Source: Cyclospora cayetanensis (Eukaryota > Apicomplexa > Conoidasida > Eucoccidiorida > Eimeriidae). From it: a DNA stretch of 64,000 nt. The stretch lies in NCBI RefSeq assembly GCF_002999335.1, contig NW_020312081.1:293334-357333 (forward strand). The letters run 5' to 3'. Of the stretch, positions 24,161 to 34,036 are shown one piece after another (the stretch's first letter is position 1; each line of letters begins with the position of its first letter). The notes under the pieces were generated by a model. That model was not told the DNA's origin. It saw only the letters and a list, made by a program, of their open reading frames with translations, and ran no database searches. The translations under genes were made by a program, and so were the position numbers.

Positions 24161-25398
24161 GAGCTTCGAGGATCTTCTACGCTCGCAGCAGTGGGGGCAC
24201 CGCCTCGTGTAAGCTCAGCGCTCTACACCCTGCAGAACGGAATGAGATGCACTGCGCATGGGCTTTCTCCTCATATGAATGTTCAGTGAAGGCTTCTTTG
24301 TCGTGAAAGGGTTTGTGTCTGATTGCAGCGTCTACAAGCTGGCGTCAGTGTCAACGAGCAGGATAAAGCGCAGAAAGGGTTTATCATCATTTGGTATGTC
24401 AAGCCTCGCATGCTGCCCCCCCAATCCTGACGCGGTTCCTATACGCATGCAGGGGGCAGAGGGAGTGCGAGAGCATGCGTCGTTCATGACTAACGGGGTC
24501 TTGTTGCAGCCTTTCGTAGGTAAATTCCCTTTCGCGCTACCCACCAGTGTTGTTAACAGCTCAGTAGAACCGCAAGACCATCTCGACTTGAGGGTTCTGC
24601 GGTACGTGGATTTGCAGGATGAGCATCACTTTGGTGTTTGTTGTGATCCTCGGTATTTGGATAACGGTCAAAATCGCAGATGTAGGTCGTACCAGTGTAG
24701 CCTCATGAGGAAAACTTGAACATACGTGTCTACTACTACTACTACTACTTCATGAACAACAACCTTTGACTTCCCTCTTTCTTTCACCTAGTAGGGCTTT
24801 CGCAGTGTTACCAGACGAATTTTTGCCGGATTTTTTTTCCCTCGGGATTTGCTTGCCTCCTGAAGATCTCTGCCTGCTCGCTAATGTGGCAGTTGGGCAA
24901 ACCGTTCTATCTAGTGGTCAGCTTCTGTATGCTTCCTCTCCTCTCCAAACTAAGGCGCCTCGCCGGAGTCTTATGTGCCTGTTTTTGTGCAGGTAACTGA
25001 CCCTCTGTTGCACACCAAATTCGTGTCTGCCCGCTAGTCATCCTTTTTTTTCCTCCGGTCTTGCCTCGCTCTGTATACGTGTTTGCTTGTGTTGATGCGC
25101 ATGCATGTGTTTTTATGCGGATGTACACATGCACGCGCATGCGACGCACTCGCTCGTTGCTCCCCCCCTTGCCGCTTCTCGTCCCCTTTAGTATCCTCGT
25201 CAAGAAACCCTTATTTATATTTATATATATATATATTTCTCGAGGGGGTGGGGGTACATAGAAGCACACCGTGCGTTGTTGGCTTCTACAGGGGGGGTAG
25301 TGTTGCAGCATGTCACCACAGTCTGCAGGCTTGTCTTGCTGTGGTTTTTGGCAGCCCTCGTGTATCAGTTCTGCTTCGCTTTTTTCGAAAGACACTGA
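24161..25398 (+). CDS. Unrecognised protein with hydrophobic C terminus (3' exons; 5' end not found)
   Basis: Six exons follow one another in matching phase: 24161-24208, 24329-24393, 24460-24519, 24565-24633, 24806-24916 and 25292-25398 (stop). They read FEDLLRSQQWGHRLV, VYKLASVSTSRIKRRKG, GVREHASFMTNGVLLQPFV, EPQDHLDLRVLRYVDLQ, VLPDEFLPDFFSLGICLPPE and, last, a hydrophobic stretch (LVLLWFLAALVYQFCFAFF) followed by ERH and stop. The end looks like a tail anchor or last transmembrane helix. No family was recognised. Upstream exons must supply two bases of the first codon; none could be proven. An alternative terminal exon at about 25430-25490 (LPALLLELRALSADRR) is also phase-compatible. All donors are GT. 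Confidence 0.5.
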
Positions 25399-26176
25399 CA
25401 CCCCACCAAAACGCAACTAAAGTGCAGTGCTGCTGCAGCCTCGGTTGCCAGCATTGCTGCTAGAGCTGAGAGCGCTGTCTGCAGATCGGCGTTGAGGCTT
25501 CCTCAGTAGTCCTCCCCGGGCAGACCTCGCTGCGTGCGAATTTTCATGTGGGGGAAGGCACCCGCATAGAGGTGGCGTAGATGGTACTTCCCACAACAGG
25601 GAATAATGCTCGATAGGGAGATAGTGTAGATGGACGGGCATGCGGATCTATCCTACGCCACGCCTAGCTCCTTACCCCCCTCCTTCCCTCCCGGTGTAGG
25701 GCCGACTGCACGTGCGAAAACGGCTTGCTGGTGTCGCCACAGCCATCTGCCCCACCCCTTCCCCTCCCCCCAACAAAGGCAAGAAAAAACGCCATCGAGC
25801 AGAGGCGTGCAGCACAAACTGCACATCGGTCAGTCCAAGAGGGACGCCTACCCCCAATGCTTCGGTGTCATGCAATCCCCCCGAACGCCAAGCAGCAGCA
25901 GCAGCACATCAGGGGTTGGCGAAAAGCCACAGATAAAGAGCGCGGATCGCCTCCTGTAGCAGCTTGAGTGGCACCCCACCAAAAGGCTTTCAGAGAGTAA
26001 GAGAGAGACGCTCCTATGGGGGGATAACCTACATTGTGCGGAAACAGGGATTCCCCGGCAGTGTGTGTCTAGACTATATAAATATATATATCTATATATA
26101 TATATAAATATATACCACACGGCAGCATTGGTCACACGCTGCAGCTCCTTCTGCAGCGTGTGACCAGTGCTGCGCC
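25399..26176. other. Intergenic region with TA microsatellite and a stem-loop
   Basis: No supported gene. There is a TA tract near 26070-26115 and a strong inverted repeat at 26121-26174 next to the stop of the minus-strand Ubl gene. Frames of about 70-110 residues on both strands at 25630-25960 lack recognisable features. Confidence 0.45.
26121..26174. repeat. Near-perfect stem-loop, 24-bp arms, 6-nt loop
   Basis: The left arm 26121-26144 and right arm 26151-26174 are reverse complements apart from one internal wobble position and the outermost pair. The loop is ctcctt. On the minus strand it begins three bases after the UAG at 26177-26179, so the transcript of the Ubl-domain gene would carry it at the start of its 3' UTR. 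Confidence 0.85.
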
Positions 26177-27708
26177 CTACTGCGGAAGCTGCTGCTGCTG
26201 CTGCTGCTGCTGCGCTCTTGTCAGCGCTGCAAGGCAAGGGTATCTTTCTTGCTGCTCCAAGAAATCTGGGTTGGCTGCTGCGGCACTTGCAAGGTCCCTC
26301 AGCAGCAGCAGCAAATACGGCTCTTCCAAGTCTCTCGGAGGAGGAGCCTGCCGATCGGCTACTCCAATGCGATTCATTGCAGAATGCCACCTGCACCACC
26401 ATCGAGGAGGGCTCACGCACGCATGCATCCCCGCAGACTAGCGACAAACCACCCCTTGCAGAAACAACAACCGAAGCTTCCGCCTTTGCACAAGCGGCTG
26501 GATGCGGGGGAGGGATGCCGTCCGCTTGACTCCCCAAATTCTTCAGTAAAACGCACAAGCAGAAGCCCCCTTTTCATTTCAACCGACTTAGTCAATTAGT
26601 CACGTGCAGCCCACCTGAGAGGAAGAAATGCTCTGGCTGCTTCCGTGTTGGATGTTTGCGTCTGCGAGGTGTACGCGTAGCTAAAAGGTCGAGGCGCTGC
26701 GAGGGGAAGGACCTGCACACCCCACAAACGCATACCCCTCGAATTCCTAGAGCATCCATCGCACGGAGTGCCTCCAAAAATACACTCCCGCGCCTTGTGA
26801 ACTGCCACATTATGTGCAACCTCCGTACGCGCAACAACAACGCATGCAGCTCAGGTCCAATCTACGTGGCAACCCCCAAAGAAAGCCGTATTCTGATGTC
26901 GCGAGCTTAGGCTCCGTCATCATGCGATTCGAAAAGTCAAAGCCCACGAGCGCGCATGAACTGGAGGGTAGTTCGTAGATGGATTTAGATAGGTATGCAT
27001 ATACATATACATATATAAGAGAGAGGGATCTGCAACAAGAGCAGCAGCTGCACTGCAGTGCAATCGAATCCTAGTGCATGAGAGTTAGTTACGCTTCTGG
27101 AGAAAGCGCGAAGGTCGTTCGTCCACAGCCGAAAGAGTCTCTGAGCTTCTGCAGGCAGCTCTGCTAGGGCAGCAACCTCATCTGAAACTGCTGCTTCTGG
27201 CTGCTGCTGAGGAGCAGAAGCGGAAGCAAGGCTCTGCATCAAACCTGCAACCTGATGCTCCTGTGGCTGCTGCTGCTGCACGCCGTCTTCATCGCTGTCG
27301 CTGCCAGCCTCGCACCATTCTGCACACCACATCGACGGCAAAAGCCGCACACTCCATGAGCGAGCTGCTGATGAAGGCGCTAGCGAGCGAGAAGGGATCG
27401 CCCTCCCATGGGATGAGACGCAGTGTATGTGCCTTCCTCTCCATCGAAAACATCTAGCCTCGGCAGCAAATTGCATATTTACAGCTCCTTATCGTGTACT
27501 ACAGGGCTTATGAGGCTTGCCATCCAATTCCTCTTCAGTAGGCTTTGCTTGCTGCGCTCCATCGCTCTGCTGCTGCTGCTCAGTCACCGCTCTTGTTGCT
27601 CTTGGAGGTGTAGCTGCTGATGCAGCTGTTGGAGCTATTGGAGAGTCGTCTGTCTGCCTTCTCTTGACTGCCCTTGATTCTTCCGCGCTGCTACGTCCAC
27701 CAATTCGT

Positions 27709-27774
<66 letters not shown>

Positions 27775-27786
27775 AGGCTTGGGGCC

Positions 27787-27821
<35 letters not shown>

Positions 27822-29007
27822 TTGCTGCTGTTGCTGCATTTCCTGCTGCTGCACTTCCTGCTGCTGCATTTCCTGTTGCTGCTGCACTTCCTGCTGCTGC
27901 TGCATTTCCTGTTGCTGCTGCACTTCCTGCTGCTGCTGCACTTCCTGCTGCTGCTGCACTTCCTGCTGCTGCTGTACTTCCTGTGGCTGCCGTTGCTCCT
28001 GCTGATCCTGAAGCCGCAGTGGCAGTAGTGCCAGGTGTCTAGACAGCCCGGCTGCTGCAGCAGAAAGCCAGCCAGTGGCACGTGCAGCCTGCCCCAGTCT
28101 CAAGGAGGTTAGCTGCACAGACAACACACCCGAGGCATCTCTTCCTAGATCTTCCACCACGCCAAAAAAGCCTCACGCCACTGCCACGGGGACTGCCCAT
28201 CAAGGAGGCTTCAGCACTTGCAACACGGAATTTGCTTGGAGGGGGGGGGAAAGGAATGAGGTTTACACGAATTAAAGGTCACATGAATTTCGACATTACC
28301 GCATTGCCGCCTTCCTGCCACCGCTGTATCTGCTGCAGCACTGCCAGCAGCACATTTGTGGCAGCAGCGAATTCGGAGAGAAAAGGAAGCAGCAACTGCT
28401 CCTGCTGCTGCCTCGGTGCAGCAGCTGCAGCAGCTGCAGCTGCAGCAGGAGCAGTTGCTGCACCTGTTTCTGTCCTTGCGCTTCTTCTTTCCCTTTCCGT
28501 CCTCTGCTGAGGAGGAGCCCATCCGGTAGCATCTGTGAGTGCCTGCAGCGCACAGCGTCTGCCCCCCAAACTCCACGCGTTCACGAAGGCTGCATCCATG
28601 CCTTCATACAGCAACAGCCATTTTACGCTCTACGATTCGCCTTGCCTCGTGCAGCTTGTTCAGAGCTCCCCATGGCAGAGCGTCTGCTGATGCTGTTGCC
28701 GCTGCTGACGCTGCTTCGGTAGAGGCTGCGAAAGATCCCGTCACGCCACGGCCGAAAGCAGCAGCAGCACCAATTAGCGCATCGCCAGCGTTGGCGAGCT
28801 CGGCAGAGAGCCGTGGCTCTGTACCTGCTGAAGCAGTCAGAACGCACACACACACACCCTGCTCCCCTTGAAATCCGTGAAAAAAAGAATCCAAGCGTGC
28901 TGGGGGTGTCTCTGCTGAGCCATTTTCTCGGAAGCGCAAACGCTACTTGCCTGCGAGATCAAGAGGCTGCGGCTGGAGGGCAGCAGACTCTCCCGGAGGT
29001 TGAAAGG

Positions 29008-29046
<39 letters not shown>

Positions 29047-29721
29047 AGCGGAGTTGAGCCGCAGCAGCAGCCTCCTGCATCGAGGAAAGCGCCGTGCTAA
29101 CGATCCTCTGAAAGCCGCCAACCAACTGGCGGGGAGAGGGAGGATCCCCGTCAGCCCCCTCCTGCACACACAGCAAAAACACCTCCATGGTTCGTCCAAA
29201 TTCCCAAGCTGACTACGGCGCACTGACTCGTAGGAATAATGCGAGGCATCACCCTGCGCTGAACTCCAAAGCCATGAACCTCACAACCCCCAAACCTCAC
29301 AACCCCCCAACCTCACACCAACGAAAGGTCCAGGAGCCATAACAAAAGCTCCGCCTCCAGGCAGTGGGATCGGCGTCCATTGCTGCTGCTGCTGTTGTTG
29401 CTGCGGTTGTTGCTGCTGCGACTGTTGCGGCTGCTGTTGCGTCACGAGTCTCTGAACGACATGAATGGTTTGCCCAGATTGAATGCGGTAGTGCTGCAGT
29501 TGCTGCTCTGGCTGCAGCGCCTGCCCTCTAAAGATGAGTCGGATGCTCGCTGACGTTGTAGCAGCACCAGGGGAATCGGCACCGGGTGTAACGACAGGCT
29601 GCTGCTGCAGAGCTTCGGCAGCCAATTCTAGCAAGGCGGAAATCTCCAAGTCTTCCGGCAACTGCAGCGAGAAATTCCTCCCATCGACAGTCCTAAAGTT
29701 TAGGTCCAATAAATCCGACAT
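26177..29721 (-). CDS. Ubiquitin-like domain protein (BAG6/ubiquilin-type N terminus)
   Basis: Eight exons agree in phase: 29317-29721 (ATG at 29721), 28951-29161, 28646-28827, 28300-28542, 27521-28112, 27093-27319, 26615-26712 and 26177-26390, giving about 723 residues. The first 90 residues form a ubiquitin-like fold: LDLNFRTVDGRNFSLQLPED, then IRLIFRGQALQPEQQLQHYR and IQSGQTIHVVQRL. The QTIHVV ending is typical of BAG6 and ubiquilin-like Ubl domains. A Gln-rich stretch, an Ala-rich helical middle, a long EVQQQQ repeat with a poly-Ser run, and an acidic patch (GSDSDEDG) follow. Such proteins shuttle ubiquitinated or mislocalised clients to the proteasome. No UBA or BAG domain was found, so the BAG6 link is only a suggestion. 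Introns 2, 3 and 5 use GC donors (CAG|GCAAGT, GAG|GCAAGG, GATG|GCAAGC). An additional exon between 26400 and 26570 cannot be excluded. Confidence 0.7.
27708..28000. repeat. CTG tract plus 18-bp minisatellite (poly-Ser and EVQQQQ repeats)
   Basis: A pure CTG run of about 57 bases at 27713-27770 gives poly-Ser on the minus strand. It is followed by about ten units of the form CTGCTGCTGCACTTCCTG (with ATTTCC variants), translated as EVQQQQ/EMQQQQ. Both are inside exon 5 of the Ubl-domain gene. Confidence 0.9.
29008..29045. repeat. CTG microsatellite (poly-Gln, Ubl-domain gene exon 2)
   Basis: About twelve consecutive CTG triplets encode a Gln run on the minus strand between RF and TFQPPGES. Confidence 0.9.
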
Positions 29722-30378
29722 TTTTGAGCTCTGGCTGTGAGATTTGAGCTTCAAAGCAGGATTGGCGAAGGCGGGCAGCAAGGGGAGCCGGTGTCTCGCT
29801 GTGTTTCGGCCGCATAAGCAGCGCCAATAAGGTCGAAGGTGCCGTCTTTTTAGGGGAATTTATCCTGCACATACCCAATAATGCGGTTCTCAGACCTCAA
29901 TAACCCCATTAGACCATCCTGCAAAGCCTGCACTCCCCTGCGCATGCACTACTTGGCTGCTGCTAGACCGCAGCAGCCAAGTCGCGCCTACGCATCAATA
30001 ATGAGCAGCACGGATTGCTTTGGTCATCAATTACAGTTGCTCGGTGATTTCATATTCGTGCTCCTTCGGCATACCGCCTAGATCCCCAAACTACCGGAAA
30101 GGCGAAACTGCCAGCAGTTCTGCACGATATGTGCATGTTGACTTCCTAGAAGGCGGGGGTTTTACAGGTTGAAAGTTTCGTGGCGTGCCTGTAGCAGTCG
30201 AGGCTTCACTCGGTAGAGCTTGTGCCGCGATCTCTGTGCTTTCCAAGTGCTCGTATTCCTCGAGGCGACTGTATGTGCTCGAAAATCCTAAACCATTGGT
30301 CTTGGCGTTACTGTAAGGTGGGGGCGCGTCAGAGAAGGGGGAGGGGAGGGGAGCAAGCTTTGGATCCTCAGCAGCAGG
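29722..30378. promoter_or_regulatory. Divergent intergenic region, Ubl gene / ZNHIT2
   Basis: 657 bp lie between the two start codons of the head-to-head genes. It includes a G-rich segment just before the ZNHIT2 ATG (about 30321-30353, gggggcgcg and ggggaggggagg). No canonical promoter motif can be assigned. Confidence 0.4.
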
Positions 30379-33300
30379 ATGGCGCTTTCATCGGACTTGA
30401 AAGTCTGCCAAGTGTGCGTGCGTGCAGCCCTTCCCATGCCGCAAACCCTTTAAATTATACAGTTCAACTTTTTTGTTCGTGTTTTTGCCCGTGAGAGCGG
30501 TCTTTCGAATTCCCGAGAGGAGTCGAAGAGGTGACGTTCTTCGGGCTTCCGGGTGTATTGACAGTCGCTCACTTTTGGGAGTGCGCTTGCTTTCAGGTGC
30601 AAGGAGTCGCAGCATAAGTACGTCTGCCCCAAGTGCAAGCTCCTCTATTGTTCGCTGCCATGCTACAAGGTGCAAGCCGAAATCGCCTTCATCGAGATAG
30701 ATCATGGCTTCAATTTCCTAGACCCTAAACATCGAGCCTCGCCACCTCTGCTCGATGCGAAGCGAGCGTTTTCTCGTCCTCCCTGTGGAGACAGCGTCCA
30801 CTCGCGTGTCGAGGAGGAGAGAGGATCTTCTTCTTTCTCCTGGGCTCTTGTGTGCCTTGTGGCTGCAGAAGCACAGCGCGGATTGCATATCGCAGTTTTA
30901 CGACTCCGAGTTCGTTGCGGCTGCGGCTGCGGCTGCCCCCACACTGCACGAAAAACGCGCCTTCTGCAGAACCCTAACTCGCATTCACCTGGAGCAGCGG
31001 CAAGCGGATCAGCAGCAGCCGCAGCAGCGGCTGGCTGACAGCAGCTTCGGGCTTGACTCCAGCGAAGACGAAGAAGCAGGCTCCGACGATGAAGAGGCTT
31101 CACAGCAGAACCAAAACCCCTCAAGAGCGCGAGAGCAGCAACTCAGCGAAGAACGGCTGCGCCAGCTGCAGCAGCTGGCGACACAAGGGAGGCTTCAGCT
31201 GGAGCATCTGACTCCGGAGGAGGCTGCCTCCTTCTTCTCCGCTCTAAAGCGAGGGGAACTAATTCAGTATTTCGATGCCTGGAGCCCGTGGTGGCTTTCT
31301 GTGCGTCTTCCGGGTTGGTCTAGAGAGGGAGCAGAGTCAAGGGGGAGGCAAAGCTGCCTCGAAAGTACACCGCGTCTGCTTCTTAGCAAAAGGCTGCGCC
31401 GAACCGCTCCAAAAGATCCGGTTCGACGCTCCAGAGGCTACTCGGTGTGCAGTTTGTGGGGTGGGGGCGCCTTGCTTTGCAGGTTGAACTGCCCGATGTG
31501 GAGAAGCCGCCACATATCTGCTGCCAGCCAACGCAGCCTGACTCTCGGCTGGTCATGACGCTTTCGCAAGTGCTGTGAGATTCTCGTCTTTTTCCCTTGC
31601 CTGTGCCTCTGAGCTGGCTGTATGGGGTACTGTGTAGTGAGGGGGTTCCTGAGACGGGCTCTTGCCTTTGAAGGCGCTTTGCCTGATGGCTGATTTCAAG
31701 GTTTAGGGTGAATGAACAAGCCTAGCGAGTGTACGTGCACCAGGTGAGTGGTGTGTCTGGGATTGTGGGCGTCGTGAACTGCTCCTCATGGCTTGGAGCT
31801 TAGGGTGCTCGGGTTGTGTATGTATGCATATGTATGTGTATGTATGCATGTATGTGTATGCATGTATGTATGCATGGGTGAGTTTGTGCGTGTGTATGTA
31901 TATGTATGTATGCATGTGTGTACGTATGTATGTGTATGTATGCATGTATGTATGCATGTGTGAGTTTGTGCGTGTGTATGCATATGTATGTGTGCATGTG
32001 TGTACGTATGTGTATGCATGCATGTGTGTGTACGTGTATTTATTAATGTATGTGTATGTGTATGCATGTGTGTATGTATGTGTGTGTATGTGTGTGTACG
32101 TGTATTTATTAATGTATGTGTATATGTATGCATGCATGTATGTGTGTATGTATGTGTGTGTATGTGTGTGTACGTGTATTTATTAATGTATGTGTATATG
32201 TATGCATGCATGTATATATGTGTATGTATGTGTGTTGCATCAGGTATGGATACGCGCACGTGATGCGCAGTTTCAATGGATCGGTTGACGACTCGGACGT
32301 CCAGGAAGCTGCAGGGCACTTTTTGGCCGTTTGCAAAGTAAGCGATTATCTCCCTGGGATAAGGGGGCGAGAGGAGCAGCGGCGCTTGGAGGCTCCAGAC
32401 GGCCTCTCGAGTTTCAAGCTTTTGTTCATCCCTTTATTAGGGGAGGGGTGGGTGAGTGGTGCCTCCGACGCATGGGCGCTTTTGGCTTGGAGAGGGTGTA
32501 TCAATTTCTGAGTTTAGGGTTTGTTCTTTAGGGATTAGAATCGAGAAATCCTCCTCCGTCTTCTGCTGTTGGCGCCGTGGATCAGACTCTCGAGTGGGCT
32601 GCACAGGTGAGACTTGACCGTCGTATCAGGCTACGGAAGACACAAAAGCCGCCTTCGGCTTGACCGCCTTCCTTCCTGCTTGATCAAAAGGCATCTATTT
32701 TGCGACTGTAGGCACGGAGGCTTTTGGGTTCGGGTGTATTTCGTTGTTGCAGCCCCCTTTGGGGTGTACGGACAGCGCGTTTTCGGAGGTCTGTCTGTCC
32801 GACACCTCGCGGCTCCTGTCGGCGCGCGACTTCGCGGTGAAGGCAGCACTTGCTGCTGCTGATCTGATTGAGAGATTCAAGAAGCTCATGGAGCAACAGC
32901 AAAGGCAGCAACCGCAACAGCACGAGGAAGAGGACGCTCTGCAGGTGCCCAGCGCGAAGCAACTCGCAAAGCTCGGTGCGAAGCAGCAAATCTGTTATCC
33001 CCGACCATCTCAATCGGTGTATCCCCCTATGCAAGTCTAGAAAGGGCGCGCCATTTGCTCTTGCAGTCTCGGCTGCATGCAAGTTTCGCACGCAATGCAT
33101 TGGACTCGAGAGGCTGAGGCTTGTGCGTTCTCAGTAGTGAAGGCCGAACTGGTGGTGCGGAAGCTGCGCTTTGTCGTGTCTGCTGTTTTTTATCATTGGG
33201 AAATGCAGCAACAGCAGCGTCAGCTGTTGCTGCGGGCGCTGCAGCAGCGAGCCTCGATGCTGCAGCAGCTGCAACACGTGAAGCAGCTGCGAGAAGAAGC

Positions 33301-33621
33301 CAAGAGTACGCCACTTCCCTGCTGCGCCGCTGCGCCTGCCTGCTCGTACTCATGCAGGGTTTCGCGAATCGATTTCGCAATTTTCCCGTGCACTTTATTC
33401 GATTTGCTAGACATGTGCCGCTGTTGCTTCTGGTTGTGCTCATGGTGTGTGCTGCAGAAGCAGCGAGGACCCTCGACGCCTGCGGCAGCACAGTTTTTGC
33501 TGCAGCTCCCCGTCACGCGGTGTCTGGTGCTCCACTTGTTGTACTGCCCGACAAGAAGTGCGACAGCAGCAGCAGCAGCAATGTGGAGGAAAAAGAGAGT
33601 CTCAAGAGGGAGGCCGAGTAG
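30379..33621 (+). CDS. ZNHIT2: HIT-type zinc-finger protein, ZNHIT2-like
   Basis: Nine exons agree in phase: 30379-30413, 30597-30669, 30869-31300, 31483-31574, 32244-32337, 32532-32606, 32753-32975, 33135-33305 and 33506-33621, giving about 436 residues. The first three exons assemble a complete HIT finger: VCQVC, then YVCPKC, LLYCSLPCYK and HSADC, that is C-x2-C, C-x2-C, C-x3-C and H-x3-C spacing. Downstream are an acidic stretch (SSEDEEAGSDDEE), the motif LEHLTPEEAASFF followed by AWSPWW as in ZNHIT2, then VLYGYAHVMRSFNG, and helices towards a basic/acidic tail. ZNHIT2 proteins work with the R2TP/HSP90 system in assembling the U5 snRNP and other complexes. That function is family knowledge. 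Exon 1 has only 35 bp, so the start is easy to miss. It is head-to-head with the Ubl gene. Confidence 0.88.
31806..32240. repeat. TGTATG-type minisatellite in ZNHIT2 intron 4
   Basis: Tandem TGTATGTATGCATG and GTGTGTACGTG units. In the second half a longer unit of about 76 bp, containing TGTATTTATTAATG, is present about three times (32035, 32102, 32173). Long Tyr/His/Thr or Val/Cys frames across it are artefacts. Confidence 0.9.
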
Positions 33622-34036
33622 CTTTGTGCGCATCTGGATGCCGCCTGTCTTCACATCTTTGCGACTAAATTTCCTGCAATTCCTCTAGAGCTCTACAGAG
33701 TGGGGCGGACTGGTTGAGATAGCGCACGTTTCTACTCCCTTTTCGGCCCAGATCGGCTAGCTAGCTGAGTGCCCATCTAACGTGCCGACTCCTTAGGTGT
33801 ACAGTCTTCTAGACACCAAATCAGCCGATTCAGTAGATGAATAACTAGTGGTAAACTAGGAACCCGGGCGGGGGCGTCCGCTAGCTAGCTGCTACGTTAT
33901 TCGAACAGTCGGAGGTAGGGGATGCATACATGTATACATAGGCATATGTATACATGCATGTATATAGCGTAGCGAGCTGGCGTTCGTGAGTCAAGACCAA
34001 AGGATCTTTGATGTCGAGTTTTCGGCGTTCGACAAC
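33622..34036. other. Convergent intergenic region, no gene
   Basis: 415 bp between the ZNHIT2 stop and the stop of the minus-strand Gln-rich gene. Contains CTAGCTAGCT-type short palindromes (33757-33765 and 33881-33891) and an ATGTATACAT cluster near 33921-33962. Nothing else was recognised. Confidence 0.5.

Noticed and set aside
27517..28028. Plus-strand Cys- or Leu-rich frames
   Set aside because: Antisense shadow of the CAG tract encoding Gln and Ser runs in the Ubl-domain gene.
31703..32319. 130-177 residue frames of His/Thr/Tyr or Val/Cys/Met
   Set aside because: Translation of the TGTATG array in ZNHIT2 intron 4; exons 4 and 5 join in phase around it.
8173..32533. Scattered TTTAGGG/CCCTAAA heptamers (8173, 16498, 23333, 30723, 31702, 32514, and the longer TTAGGGTTTAGG at 12802) as interstitial telomere repeats
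   Set aside because: A heptamer is expected about eight times on both strands of 64 kb, which is close to what is seen. Only the 12-mer at 12802 and the pair at 32514-32533 are longer than chance, too little for a claim.
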